Shown here one piece after another: positions 1-7,882 of a DNA stretch of 39,495 nucleotides (position 1 is the stretch's first letter; every line of letters starts with the position of its first letter). Position numbers and translations under genes: made by a program. The notes beneath the pieces are model-generated. The model saw nothing but the letters and a program-made list of their open reading frames with translations. It was not told the DNA's origin and ran no database searches. The DNA comes from Rhizobium leucaenae USDA 9039. GTDB lineage: Bacteria > Pseudomonadota > Alphaproteobacteria > Rhizobiales > Rhizobiaceae. The DNA lies in the NCBI RefSeq assembly GCF_000426285.1, contig NZ_AUFB01000033.1:1-39495 (forward strand), in the 5' to 3' direction.

Positions 1-223
1 TCCGAAGTTCGACGGTGCCAGCTCGGGTCTCCCAGTCGCGGTCGCGATAGCCGTTACGCTGAGCAAGTCGAAAGTCATTCTTCTCGCCGTAGGCCGCACC
101 GGTCTTCGTGCCAACCTCTAGCTCCATCAACTTCTCGGCGGCAAAGCCAATCATCTCGCGCAGCAAATCCGCATCAGCGCTCTTCTCAACAAGCGAGCGG
201 AGGTCCATCATGTCATTGGTCAT
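1..223 (-). CDS. IS256-family (mutator type) transposase, N-terminal part, runs off the left edge
   Basis: The minus strand encodes 74 codons from ATG at 223, beginning MTNDMMDLRSLVEKSADAD, with further segments EMIGFAAEKLMELEVG, KTGAAYGEK and RNGYRDRDWETRAGT. This is the characteristic start of IS256/mutator-type transposases: a helical N-terminus followed by the RNGYR(x)R..TR.G region. The DDE catalytic core and C-terminus lie outside the window, so intactness cannot be judged. The family moves DNA by a DDE copy-out mechanism. The neighbouring chromosomal gene starts about 190 bases away on the opposite strand. The family call is strong; whether the element is complete is unknown. Confidence 0.85.
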   Translation of the reverse strand, partial: MTNDMMDLRSLVEKSADADLLREMIGFAAEKLMELEVGTKTGAAYGEKNDFRLAQRNGYRDRDWETRAGTVELR

Positions 224-298
224 CGGTGGTCTTTCCATCAGGTTGTGCTTGAACAACCCAACCCTACCGGAAAAAGCCGATGACCACCGCTATCCTGC

Positions 299-316
299 TA
301 CACCACTTCTCGGGAC
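299..316. repeat. Candidate terminal inverted repeat of the IS256-like element
   Basis: About 75-95 bases upstream of the transposase start lies tacaccacttctcgggac, which on the minus strand reads GTCCCGAGAAGTGGTGTA. Ends of IS256-family elements often contain an AGTGGTGTA-like core about this far before the transposase gene. The matching end is outside the window and no target duplication can be checked, so the outer boundary near 316-325 is only a guess. Confidence 0.3.
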
Positions 317-410
317 GTCATCTGTGCTTCAAATCAGCGTTGCTTTGAATCTGGCGTACTTCTCGTTTCGAGAAATACGGGCACCAGCTTTCTTACGATA
401 CGAGCGGGCG

Positions 411-893
411 ATGACAAAAACCGATAATATCATTGCCCGCGCACTGGCGCTTTATCGATCCATTCCGAAACCGGAAAAGCTCGATCTGTTCAGCGAAGAG
501 ACCCGAGCATGGAATAAGGGTGATGTAGAGGCTCAGAAGCTCAATCTTCACATCTGGAACCAGGACCGTTGGCGAGATCCGTTTGATGAAAACATGTATA
601 AATTTGACAATTTCATCAGATACGCCGCGTTGATTGTTGCTGCTTTGGCTTTCATTTTTTTGGTTGGCTCTTCGGCAATGGCCGCATGCCCAATCAGGAT
701 CAGATATTTCCTCGTAATTACGGCAGTTTGTCTCACGCCCACAATTATGGCGATCGCCTATAATCTGTTGATGGCCCAAATGGCTGAAAAGGAGATACAG
801 ACGGTCGCCGAGCGCGGACGTGTCGTGGAAGGTGAAATGGAGCTTTTTGTCAAAGCGATACCGCGGAAATATTTGCCCGACGGTGTATTGTAA
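411..893 (+). CDS. Small hypothetical membrane protein, 160 aa
   Basis: I do not recognise the family. From ATG 411 the product has a charged soluble N-terminal part of about 60 residues, rich in Lys, Glu and Trp. Two hydrophobic helices follow, at about residues 64-86 (AALIVAALAFIFLVGSSAM) and 97-119 (YFLVITAVCLTPTIMAIAYNLL). The C-terminal 40 residues are charged (AQMAEKEIQTVAERGRVVEG). The likely topology is two membrane passes with both ends on the same side. An in-frame extension back to 108 exists, but that part lies opposite the transposase start and has no coding character, so I placed the start at 411. The ribosome-binding site is weak (GAGCGGGCG). The IS end just upstream may have separated it from its promoter. 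Confidence 0.5.
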   Translation: MTKTDNIIARALALYRSIPKPEKLDLFSEETRAWNKGDVEAQKLNLHIWNQDRWRDPFDENMYKFDNFIRYAALIVAALAFIFLVGSSAMAACPIRIRYFLVITAVCLTPTIMAIAYNLLMAQMAEKEIQTVAERGRVVEGEMELFVKAIPRKYLPDGVL

Positions 894-970
894 GCATCGC
901 CTTTATTGCGTGCCGAGCACGGCGATCACGCCCTTCCATCAAGCTGTCATCGGCAATCCTTCTTGCGGAA

Positions 971-1011
971 GGTTCGGCTCTGCCTTGTGGGGCAAGACAG
1001 AGCCGGGAACC
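971..1011. terminator. Imperfect hairpin between convergent genes, possible terminator
   Basis: Arms ggttcggctctgccttg (971-987) and caagacagagccgggaacc (993-1011) pair around a 5-base loop with one mismatch and a 2-base bulge. It lies between the + strand gene ending at 893 and the - strand gene ending at 1165, where a bidirectional terminator would be expected. There is no T-run on either side, so rho-independent activity is uncertain. Confidence 0.35.
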
Positions 1012-1164
1012 GAATGACGGCTCACTCAGTGCGTTCAAGTGTCGGGGAAACTTGCTCGCCCACTCATTTTATACTACCTGCAGATGAATTTCTAGGCGCT
1101 AAAACACTGCTTTTCGCACAGGCCCGAGCGCCGGGCTAATCGTAGTCAACGGCAAGGCCATGGC

Positions 1165-2232
1165 TCACTCGGGCCGCAACGTTTGGCCCGATTCTGCATC
1201 GAAAAGATGAAGCTTGCCTGAACGGGCGGCTATCGTGACGACCTGCCCTGTCTCAAAATCGTGACGTTCGGAAAACACCGCGACAAGCTCGCCCGACCCA
1301 TAGCGCAGGAACACCATCGTCTCATGGCCGGTGGGTTCGGTGACGTTGACGGTTGCCTGCAGCCCGCTTTCGGCGAGTGACAGGTGTTCAGGCCGCATGC
1401 CTAGGAGCACTGACTGTCCGTCAGAGGCCTTTGGCGTGAAACCAAGCGCGATCTCGTCGCCGGTTTCCGTGACGAAGATTGCGCCATCGGCCTTGTATCG
1501 ACCCTTTAAAAGGTTCATCGACGGAGAGCCGATGAAAGTTGCGACGAACGTGTTGCGGGGACGGTCGTAAAGTTCCAAAGGCGTGCCGATCTGCTCGACA
1601 TTGCCGCCCTGCATGACCACGATCTTGTCGGCCATGGTCATGGCTTCCACCTGGTCATGGGTGACATAGATGGTCGTAGTCTTAAGCCGCTGGTGCAGCT
1701 CCTTGATCTCCTTGCGCATCTGCACGCGAAGCTTGGCGTCCAGGTTCGACAGGGGCTCGTCGAACAGGAATACTTGCGGCGACCTGACGATGGCTCGGCC
1801 CATCGCCACACGCTGCCGCTGGCCGCCTGAAAGCTGGCGCGGATAACGATGCAGATAAGGGACGAGGTCGAGCGTTTCGGCCGCGGCCTGCAGGCGTTGT
1901 TTGATGACCTCGGCTGGCTGCTTCTGTAGGCGCAACGCGAAGACCATGTTTTCGGCAACCGTTTTGTGCGGATAGAGCGCATAGCTCTGGAAGACCATCG
2001 CGATATCGCGGTCCTTGGGCGGCAGATTGTTGACGATCTTTCCGCCGATCGAAATGGTGCCGCCAGTGATGCCTTCGAGCCCAGCGACCATGCGCAACAA
2101 GGTCGACTTGCCGCAACCAGACGGTCCGACGAGCACGACAAACTCGCCGTCGTGAATTTCTATGTTTACCCCATGCAGGACATTAAGGCCGCCGTAGGCC
2201 TTCCGCGCTCCTGAAATATTGACGTCAGCCAT
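1165..2232 (-). CDS. Sugar ABC transporter ATP-binding protein, MalK/UgpC type
   Basis: This is the cytoplasmic ATPase that powers a carbohydrate importer; its partners are the two permeases at 4304-6333. The 355-aa product has Walker A GPSGCGKST (36-44), Q-loop Gln82, signature LSGGQRQR (134-141), Walker B VFLFDEP (154-160) followed by LSNLDAKLR, and H-loop His192. A C-terminal regulatory extension from about residue 235 (MRPEHL at 279-284) is typical of MalK-type subunits. The start is ATG 2232 (MADVNISGARKAYGG), preceded by GGGAG; the 45 in-frame codons further upstream have no coding character. The gene diverges from the binding-protein/permease operon across a region with two palindromic operators, so both sides are probably controlled together. 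Confidence 0.93.
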   Translation of the reverse strand: MADVNISGARKAYGGLNVLHGVNIEIHDGEFVVLVGPSGCGKSTLLRMVAGLEGITGGTISIGGKIVNNLPPKDRDIAMVFQSYALYPHKTVAENMVFALRLQKQPAEVIKQRLQAAAETLDLVPYLHRYPRQLSGGQRQRVAMGRAIVRSPQVFLFDEPLSNLDAKLRVQMRKEIKELHQRLKTTTIYVTHDQVEAMTMADKIVVMQGGNVEQIGTPLELYDRPRNTFVATFIGSPSMNLLKGRYKADGAIFVTETGDEIALGFTPKASDGQSVLLGMRPEHLSLAESGLQATVNVTEPTGHETMVFLRYGSGELVAVFSERHDFETGQVVTIAARSGKLHLFDAESGQTLRPE

Positions 2233-2375
2233 CTCGCTCCCACTTGCTTTCCGGCGACCCCTTTTTGAAAGGAATAGTCGCGCGCTTATGCATATTTTGC
2301 CGCGGAGCTTTTGCGCATCCAGTCCGGCAACAGCGCCCGGTAGCTTCGCTTCAAAAGCACCCGGCAATCTCCTCC

Positions 2376-2389
2376 ATGAAACGTTTCAT
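2376..2389. promoter_or_regulatory. Palindromic operator, copy 1, probable LacI-family site
   Basis: ATGAAACGTTTCAT is a perfect 14-bp palindrome with the central CpG typical of LacI/GalR-family operators. It is repeated exactly at 2464-2477. It lies 144 bases upstream of the ATPase start on the minus strand. The natural candidate to bind it is the LacI-family protein encoded at 6351-7370. The binding assignment is inferred. Confidence 0.8.
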
Positions 2390-2463
2390 TTCTTATTGAC
2401 TTTTTACACCTACCGTCCCATCCTTGACGGGGAGACCGTGGAGGAGCGGTTTTCAAGCATGAT

Positions 2464-2477
2464 ATGAAACGTTTCAT
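2464..2477. promoter_or_regulatory. Palindromic operator, copy 2, probable LacI-family site
   Basis: This is a second exact copy of ATGAAACGTTTCAT, centre-to-centre 88 bp from the first and 112 bases upstream of the binding-protein start. Two identical sites about eight helical turns apart between divergent genes fit repression with DNA looping, or one operator for each divergent promoter. No convincing -35/-10 pair could be fixed. Confidence 0.8.
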
Positions 2478-2588
2478 TTTCTTGCTTACCAGATAGTTCT
2501 GCACGAGGCCAGTGTTAAATCGGACTGGCGAAGCCAGGCTTGCAAGACCTGCCGGGCGGCAGCACAAATAAACGTGGAGGAGGATGAC

Positions 2589-4229
2589 ATGAAAGTCGAA
2601 ATATACGATGCACTGATGCGCCGTCAGGCAAGCCGCCGCGACGTTTTGCGTGGAACAGCCAGCGCCGCGGCTTTGCTCGGCGTATCCAGCGCATTGGGTG
2701 GAATTCCCGGCATGGCTTTCGCCGCCGATGATGTGCGCGCCCAGATCCTGCAAATTCCGGGTGTCGGCAAGGGCTCGCCGACGGATTCGGACTGGCAGAA
2801 GGTGGGCGAGCTTTGCCTCGGTCCGACCAAGGCCAATGTCAAGCAGGGTGAGTTCGCAGGTGTCGAACTGACCTTTATGGGGCTCAACAACCAGAACCTC
2901 CACAACTTCCTGTTCCGCGGCTTCCTGAAGCCGTGGGAAGCCTATACTGGCGCCAAGATCAATTGGATCGATCTTGCCCAGGCCGACTATAACGCCCGCC
3001 TTCAGCAATCGATCGCGACCGGCACGGTCGATTTCGACATTCTGGAGATGGGGGCGCCGTTCGAAGGCGACACCGCCGGGCGCGGGCTTCTGGACGAGAT
3101 GCCCAGTTGGGTTGGAAAGCAGATCGAGTCAGACGACCTTGTGAGTTACCTGAAGCCACCCGTCGGCACGTGGGGCGGCAAAACCTACCGGGTGACTATC
3201 GACGGCGACTGCCATACCTTCGCCTACCGCAAGGATTACTTCGGCGAAGGCTCGATCAGCGGCATGGCAAAGCCGCCGAAGACCTGGCAGGAAATCAACG
3301 ACGTTTCCAAGAAGCTGATCGGCAAGAAAGACCCGCTGACCGGCCAGCCGGCTTATGGCTATCTCGACCCGCTCAAGGGCTGGGGCGGTTTCGGCTTCTA
3401 CTTCATCGAGAACCGCGCGACGGCCTACACCAAATATCCGGGCGACCCGGTTTGGCTGTTCGATCCGGAAAACATGAAGCCGCTGGTGAACAATCCCGGA
3501 TGGGTTCAGGCGATCCAGGATGTCCTGGACCTGATCGCGGCAAAGGCTTATCCGGCCGACCAGATCAATGCGGATCCAGGCACCACGGCCTTCTCGCAGT
3601 TCCTCGCAGGCACTGGCTCGATGCTGATGTGGTGGGGCGATGTCGGGTCCAGCGCGCGCACTTCGGATACATCCGTCGTGGGCGATGTGGTCGGCTTCGG
3701 TATCAACCGCGGCTCCGATCGCGTCTACAACCGCAAGACCGGGAAGTGGGAAGACAAATATAACGAAGCGCCGAATATGGCCTATCTCGGCTGGGGCATC
3801 TATGTCACCAAGCGCGTCTCCAGCGACGAAAAGAAGCGCAAGGCCGCCTGGTCCGCGGCCGCCCATCTCGGCGGCAAGGATCTGTCTCTGTGGACTTCGG
3901 CCTATCCCTCCGGCTTCCAGCCCTACCGGCAATCCAACTTCAACTATGACGAATGGGAAAAAGCAGGCTACGACCGCGCCTATATCCAGGACTATCTGGG
4001 TTCGAACGCCGACAGCTACAACCATCCGAATGCCGCCATCGAACCGCGCATCCCCGGCATCTTCCAATATTACTCTGTTGCCGAGGACGAACTGGCGAAG
4101 GGCTATGCCGGACAGTACAAGTCTGCCCAGGAAACCGCGGATGCGATTGCTGCCGCCTGGGACAAGATTACCGACCAGATCGGTCGCGATAGCCAGTTGA
4201 AACTCTATCGGACGAGCCTCGGGCTCTGA
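2589..4229 (+). CDS. Sugar ABC transporter substrate-binding protein (family 1), Tat-exported
   Basis: This 546-aa protein is the periplasmic receptor of the importer. The N-terminus carries a twin-arginine signal: SRRDVLRGTASAAALLGV with Arg16-Arg17, a hydrophobic stretch and a likely cleavage after AFA at about 46. The mature part resembles large family 1 carbohydrate-binding proteins (MalE/UgpB-like): aromatic-rich, with repeated W and Y positions such as YLGWGIYVTK, and typical length. ATG 2589 follows GGAGGAGG at 2576-2583; a GTG at 2574 in the same frame is less likely. It is the first gene of the operon, downstream of the second operator, and is followed by a hairpin. The substrate is unknown; the mutarotase and kinase downstream point to a monosaccharide. 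Confidence 0.92.
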   Translation: MKVEIYDALMRRQASRRDVLRGTASAAALLGVSSALGGIPGMAFAADDVRAQILQIPGVGKGSPTDSDWQKVGELCLGPTKANVKQGEFAGVELTFMGLNNQNLHNFLFRGFLKPWEAYTGAKINWIDLAQADYNARLQQSIATGTVDFDILEMGAPFEGDTAGRGLLDEMPSWVGKQIESDDLVSYLKPPVGTWGGKTYRVTIDGDCHTFAYRKDYFGEGSISGMAKPPKTWQEINDVSKKLIGKKDPLTGQPAYGYLDPLKGWGGFGFYFIENRATAYTKYPGDPVWLFDPENMKPLVNNPGWVQAIQDVLDLIAAKAYPADQINADPGTTAFSQFLAGTGSMLMWWGDVGSSARTSDTSVVGDVVGFGINRGSDRVYNRKTGKWEDKYNEAPNMAYLGWGIYVTKRVSSDEKKRKAAWSAAAHLGGKDLSLWTSAYPSGFQPYRQSNFNYDEWEKAGYDRAYIQDYLGSNADSYNHPNAAIEPRIPGIFQYYSVAEDELAKGYAGQYKSAQETADAIAAAWDKITDQIGRDSQLKLYRTSLGL

Positions 4230-4245
4230 CCGGTTGAAATTAAAC

Positions 4246-4278
4246 GCGCTGGCGGACCGGAAGCGGCTTCGCCAGCGC
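4246..4278 (+). promoter_or_regulatory. Intercistronic hairpin after the binding-protein gene
   Basis: Arms gcgctggcg (4246-4254) and cgccagcgc (4270-4278) form a perfect 9-bp GC-rich stem with a 15-base loop, in the 74-base gap between the binding-protein and first permease genes. It has no T-tail. In sugar importer operons such structures commonly stabilise the upstream message, giving more binding protein than permease; that role is inferred here. Confidence 0.6.
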
Positions 4279-4303
4279 CCATTCTGTCCGGGCGAGGAAT
4301 ATC

Positions 4304-5422
4304 ATGTCGACAGTCGAAGGCGACCTGCTCCACACGGTCGAAGCCGGCTCCATTTCCGCGAGCCGTCGTTTCTGGGGCCGCACGGCTCTGTGGCTCAGCG
4401 CCATATCGTTCATAGCATCGTTTGTATTGCAGGCTTTCCACGAACTGGGCTGGACCAGTTGGGGCTTCGAGAACTGGCGCCCGGTTCTTTATGCCTATTT
4501 TCTCTGGGCAGCAGTTCTCTGCATCACTCGCGTCGTCATTTACGGTGAGACAGGCAAGAAGGCCCTTTTTGTGCTGCCGGCCGCGCTTTTCGTCGTGTCG
4601 ATGGTGGTCTTCCCGCTGCTTTTCGCGCTCTGGATCGGCTTTTCCGACTGGAACCTTGCCTCGTCGGCCGGGCGGCGCTTCAACGGGCTCGACAATGTGC
4701 GCCGGATGATCTCGGATCCGTTCTATGCCAACGCGCTGCTCAACATGATCCTTTATTGCCTGGCGATTGCGGTCGAATACGCGATCGCGTTCGGCTTGGC
4801 GCTGCTTCTCAACCAGGAAATCGTCGCCCGCAAGTTCTGGCGCGTAACCTTCCTGGTGCCGTTGATGCTGTCGCCGGTTGCCGTGAGCTGGATGGTCGGC
4901 AAGTCGATGCTGGAGACCCGCTTTGGTCCGGTTGCGCGTTTTGCCCGCTGGCTCGGCTGGGAAAATCCCTCCTTTTTCGGCGATCCGCTGACGGCGAGGC
5001 TATCGATCATCATCATGGATGCCTGGACCTTCATTCCCTTCATGATGATCATGCTGCTCGCCGGATTGCAGGCCCTGTCCAAGGAAGTGCTGGAGGCGGC
5101 CGAAGTTGATGGCGCGACGAAGTGGCAACGCTTCTGGCAGGTCATTTTCCCGCTGATGTTGCCGGTTTCGGTGACGACGGTGATGATCCGCATCATCTTC
5201 AAGTTGAAGCTCGCCGATATCATCATCACGGTGACCGCCGGGGGTCCGGGCGGGGCAACCGATTCCGTCACCAGTTTCATCTATCGCGAATACCGCGACC
5301 GTTCGAATGTCGGATACGGCACTCTGCTCGCACTCGTCTACCTCGTGATCATCGTTTTCGGGATGACGATGCTGATGAAGATTTCCGACCGTATCGTGAA
5401 GCGCATGACAGGAAGGCTCTGA
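4304..5422 (+). CDS. Sugar ABC transporter permease, MalF type
   Basis: This 372-aa inner-membrane protein forms half of the sugar channel. It has an N-terminal extension with two or three hydrophobic helices before the core (ISFIASFVLQAF, VLYAYFLWAAVLCI, ALFVLPAALFVVSMVVFPLLF). The permease core follows, with the ATPase-docking EAA loop EAAEVDGATKWQRFWQVIFP at about residues 264-283 and a C-terminal helix. The extended N-terminus is longer than in MalG types and fits MalF-like subunits. GAGGAA precedes ATG 4304. The stop overlaps the next start by one base (TGATG), so the two permeases are translationally coupled. Confidence 0.92.
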   Translation: MSTVEGDLLHTVEAGSISASRRFWGRTALWLSAISFIASFVLQAFHELGWTSWGFENWRPVLYAYFLWAAVLCITRVVIYGETGKKALFVLPAALFVVSMVVFPLLFALWIGFSDWNLASSAGRRFNGLDNVRRMISDPFYANALLNMILYCLAIAVEYAIAFGLALLLNQEIVARKFWRVTFLVPLMLSPVAVSWMVGKSMLETRFGPVARFARWLGWENPSFFGDPLTARLSIIIMDAWTFIPFMMIMLLAGLQALSKEVLEAAEVDGATKWQRFWQVIFPLMLPVSVTTVMIRIIFKLKLADIIITVTAGGPGGATDSVTSFIYREYRDRSNVGYGTLLALVYLVIIVFGMTMLMKISDRIVKRMTGRL

Positions 5423-6333
5423 TGGGTTCGATCGATTTCGAAAAATACGCGCGCGGCCAGCGCATTCGCTGGTGGGCGATGCGTTTTGCCGTCTACGGCC
5501 TGCTCGTCATCTGGGCCTTTGTCTGCATCTTCCCATTGTTCTGGACGGTTTCAACCTCGTTCAAGACGGCCGCGGACGTCATGAAGGGCAATCTCGTCCC
5601 CTGGTTCAACTTTTCTCCGAGCTGGCTCGGCTGGCGCTCGCTCGGGCTTTCCCCAGATACTATTTTCCAGATCTCGACGGTGCGTGACGAGTTTATGCGC
5701 AGGCTGTGGAACAGCGTCATCATTTCGGTCACGGCATCGGCCCTTGCGGTGGTGCTCGGATCGCTGGCGGCCTACGGCCTCAGCCGCTTTTCCTATAAGT
5801 TCGGCTATATGCGCAACTCCGACATTTCCTTTTTCTTCCTGTCGCAGCTCATTATGCCACCGGTCGTCCTCGCCCTTCCGTTTCTGGTTCTCTACAAGGA
5901 ACTGGCGCTGCTTGATACCTATGCGGGCATGATCGCCGTCTATACGCTGATGGTCCTGCCAATCGTCGTCTGGATCATGCGCGACCAATTCGCTACGGTA
6001 CCGGTCGAACTGGAGGAGGCGGCGCTTGTCGATGGCCTGTCCATCTGGGGTGCCTTTGGCCACATCATCGTGCCGCTTGTCCTGCCCGGCATGGTGGCCG
6101 CGTTTCTTCTGGCGCTGATCCTGTGCTGGAACGAATATTTCTTCGCAGCACTGCTGACCTCCACCAATACCAATACGCTGCCGGTGATGATCGCCAGCCA
6201 GACAGGCAGCCAGGGCATCAATTGGTGGTCAATGGCCGCCCTTTCCACCGCCGGCATCCTTCCGCTGGTCTTCGTTGGCGTTGTGCTGGAAAAGCACATC
6301 ATCGCCGGCATGACCGCAGGCGCGGTAAAGTAG
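5422..6333 (+). CDS. Sugar ABC transporter permease, MalG type
   Basis: This 303-aa inner-membrane protein is the second channel subunit. It has an N-terminal helix (AVYGLLVIWAFVCIFPLFW), the conserved TSFKT stretch after it, and further helices. The EAA loop EEAALVDGLSIWGAFGHIIV at about residues 197-216 is followed by PLVLPG and two more membrane segments. ATG 5422 overlaps the previous stop. The short N-terminus and TSFKT motif are normal for MalG-type partners. It should pair with the 4304-5422 permease and the divergent ATPase. Confidence 0.92.
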   Translation: MGSIDFEKYARGQRIRWWAMRFAVYGLLVIWAFVCIFPLFWTVSTSFKTAADVMKGNLVPWFNFSPSWLGWRSLGLSPDTIFQISTVRDEFMRRLWNSVIISVTASALAVVLGSLAAYGLSRFSYKFGYMRNSDISFFFLSQLIMPPVVLALPFLVLYKELALLDTYAGMIAVYTLMVLPIVVWIMRDQFATVPVELEEAALVDGLSIWGAFGHIIVPLVLPGMVAAFLLALILCWNEYFFAALLTSTNTNTLPVMIASQTGSQGINWWSMAALSTAGILPLVFVGVVLEKHIIAGMTAGAVK

Positions 6334-6350
6334 CGGCGGGATATTGGAAA

Positions 6351-7370
6351 ATGTCAAAGATGCCCACAGTCAAGGATGTCGCCGAATATGCGGGCGTATC
6401 CGTGGGCACCGTTTCGCGGGTGCTGTCGGGCGAAGTTGCGGTCAAACCCCTACTGCGCGAGAAGGTCAACGGCGCGATTTCTGCGCTCGGTTACCGGCCA
6501 AACGTGACCGCGAGAGCCCTGCGCACCAGTAGAACGGATGTGATCGGCCTGATCGTTCCCGACATCACCAACCCGTTTTTCGCGCAGCTTGCGGCAAGCG
6601 TCGAGCGTGCGGCGCTTGAATGCGGGCATAGTCTCATGTTGGCAAGCTCGCATGACGATCGCGGCGCGGAGCGGAGCCATGTTTCGGCCTTTCTCGACCG
6701 GTCGGTGCGCGGCATCATCGTGGTCGCTTCGAGCGACAGTTCGGGCCTCCATCTGGAAGCACCGGTTCCGATCATATCGCTGGACCGGCGCTTCGGTACC
6801 TTTCCCCTGGTGTCGACCCACCATGCGCGGGCAGCGGGGCTAATTGCGGACCATCTCTATGGGCTTGGGCACCGCCGCATCGCCTATATCGCCGGGCCGC
6901 CCGACACCGAGGCGGGGCGCATGCGCAAGGGGGGCTTCGTCAATCGGATCAACGGGTTCGGCAAAATCGGCGAACCGGTTGAACTGGAAATTGTCGATGG
7001 CAAATTCGACTACGAGTCCGGTGAAAGAATCGCCCGCGACCTGCTTTTGCGGCCGCCACAGGACCGGCCCACCGCGATTGCGGCCGCTAGCGACCAGCAG
7101 GCGATCGGCGCGCTGCGCGCTGCGCGCGACCTCAAGATCGACGTGCCGCGAAAGCTGTCGGTCACGGGTTTCGACGATATTTCTCTTGCCAATCTCGTAG
7201 TGCCGCGGCTGACAACCATACGTCAGCCGGCGGACAAGCTGGCACGGCGCGCGGTCGCCCTTCTTCTTGAGGAGTCATCGAGTACGCGAGACGAGATGGT
7301 GGACGGATCGCTGATTATCCGCAGTTCGACGGGTCCGTGCGTGCGAGCTAAGGTGAATATTGCCGGATAG
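6351..7370 (+). CDS. LacI-family transcriptional regulator
   Basis: This 339-aa DNA-binding protein begins with a LacI helix-turn-helix, MPTVKDVAEYAGVSVGTVSR (residues 4-23), and the hinge region GYRPNVTARALR. A periplasmic-binding-protein-like sensor domain follows (DVIGLIVPDITNPFFAQL; GFDDISLANLVVPRLTTI near the end). ATG 6351 was chosen; ATG 6360 in the same frame is also possible. It sits 17 bases after the second permease gene, inside the operon. It most likely represses both divergent units through the two palindromes at 2376-2389 and 2464-2477, with the imported sugar or its phosphate as inducer (inferred). Confidence 0.93.
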   Translation: MSKMPTVKDVAEYAGVSVGTVSRVLSGEVAVKPLLREKVNGAISALGYRPNVTARALRTSRTDVIGLIVPDITNPFFAQLAASVERAALECGHSLMLASSHDDRGAERSHVSAFLDRSVRGIIVVASSDSSGLHLEAPVPIISLDRRFGTFPLVSTHHARAAGLIADHLYGLGHRRIAYIAGPPDTEAGRMRKGGFVNRINGFGKIGEPVELEIVDGKFDYESGERIARDLLLRPPQDRPTAIAAASDQQAIGALRAARDLKIDVPRKLSVTGFDDISLANLVVPRLTTIRQPADKLARRAVALLLEESSSTRDEMVDGSLIIRSSTGPCVRAKVNIAG

Positions 7371-7423
7371 ACATATCGAAGCAGGGCCGGTGCTGCGGCC
7401 GCTAGAAAGGGATAAAGAAATCC

Positions 7424-7882
7424 ATGCTCAAGGGTATCAGGGCCGAACTCAACGGCGACATTCTTCAAGCGCTTTGCAACATGGGACACGGTGACTATCT
7501 CGTCGTTTCTGACAGGAACTTTCCATCGGATTCGACAGCCCGCCAGACGCGCCTCGGCAAGCTGCTGACCATGGAAAACATTCCGGCACCGCAGGCAATC
7601 GACGCAATTCTTTCGGTCTTGCCGCTGGACACGCCGATCCAGCCCTCGGTGGGCCGCATGGAGATGATCGGCAAGCCGGACGAAATTCCGGCGATTCAAC
7701 AGGAAGTCCAGGCGATTGTCGACCGTACCGAAGGCAAGCCTTCGCCCATGTATTCGGTCGAAAGAATGGCGTTCTATGACATTGCTGCGAAGGCCTATTG
7801 TGTCATCGCAACTGGCGAACTGCGCTTCTATGGATGCTTCCTTCTGACCAAAGGTGTCATTCCAATGGAGGACGTCAGATGA
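7424..7882 (+). CDS. RbsD/FucU-family sugar mutarotase, FucU-like
   Basis: This 152-aa cytoplasmic protein of the RbsD/FucU family interconverts sugar anomers or ring forms before phosphorylation. The family signature NMGHGDYLVVSDRNFP sits at about residues 19-34 with the catalytic His in GHGD. The C-terminal RMAFYDIAAKAYCVIATGE and RFYGCFLLTKGVIP segments match the FucU branch better than RbsD. AAAGGGA precedes ATG 7424. The last codons overlap the kinase start (ATGA). FucU itself acts on L-fucose, but the substrate here cannot be deduced from sequence alone. Confidence 0.88.
   Translation: MLKGIRAELNGDILQALCNMGHGDYLVVSDRNFPSDSTARQTRLGKLLTMENIPAPQAIDAILSVLPLDTPIQPSVGRMEMIGKPDEIPAIQQEVQAIVDRTEGKPSPMYSVERMAFYDIAAKAYCVIATGELRFYGCFLLTKGVIPMEDVR

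Noticed and set aside
3129..4067. 312-codon minus-strand frame inside the binding-protein gene
   Set aside because: Entirely antisense to a well-supported gene and without domain signatures.
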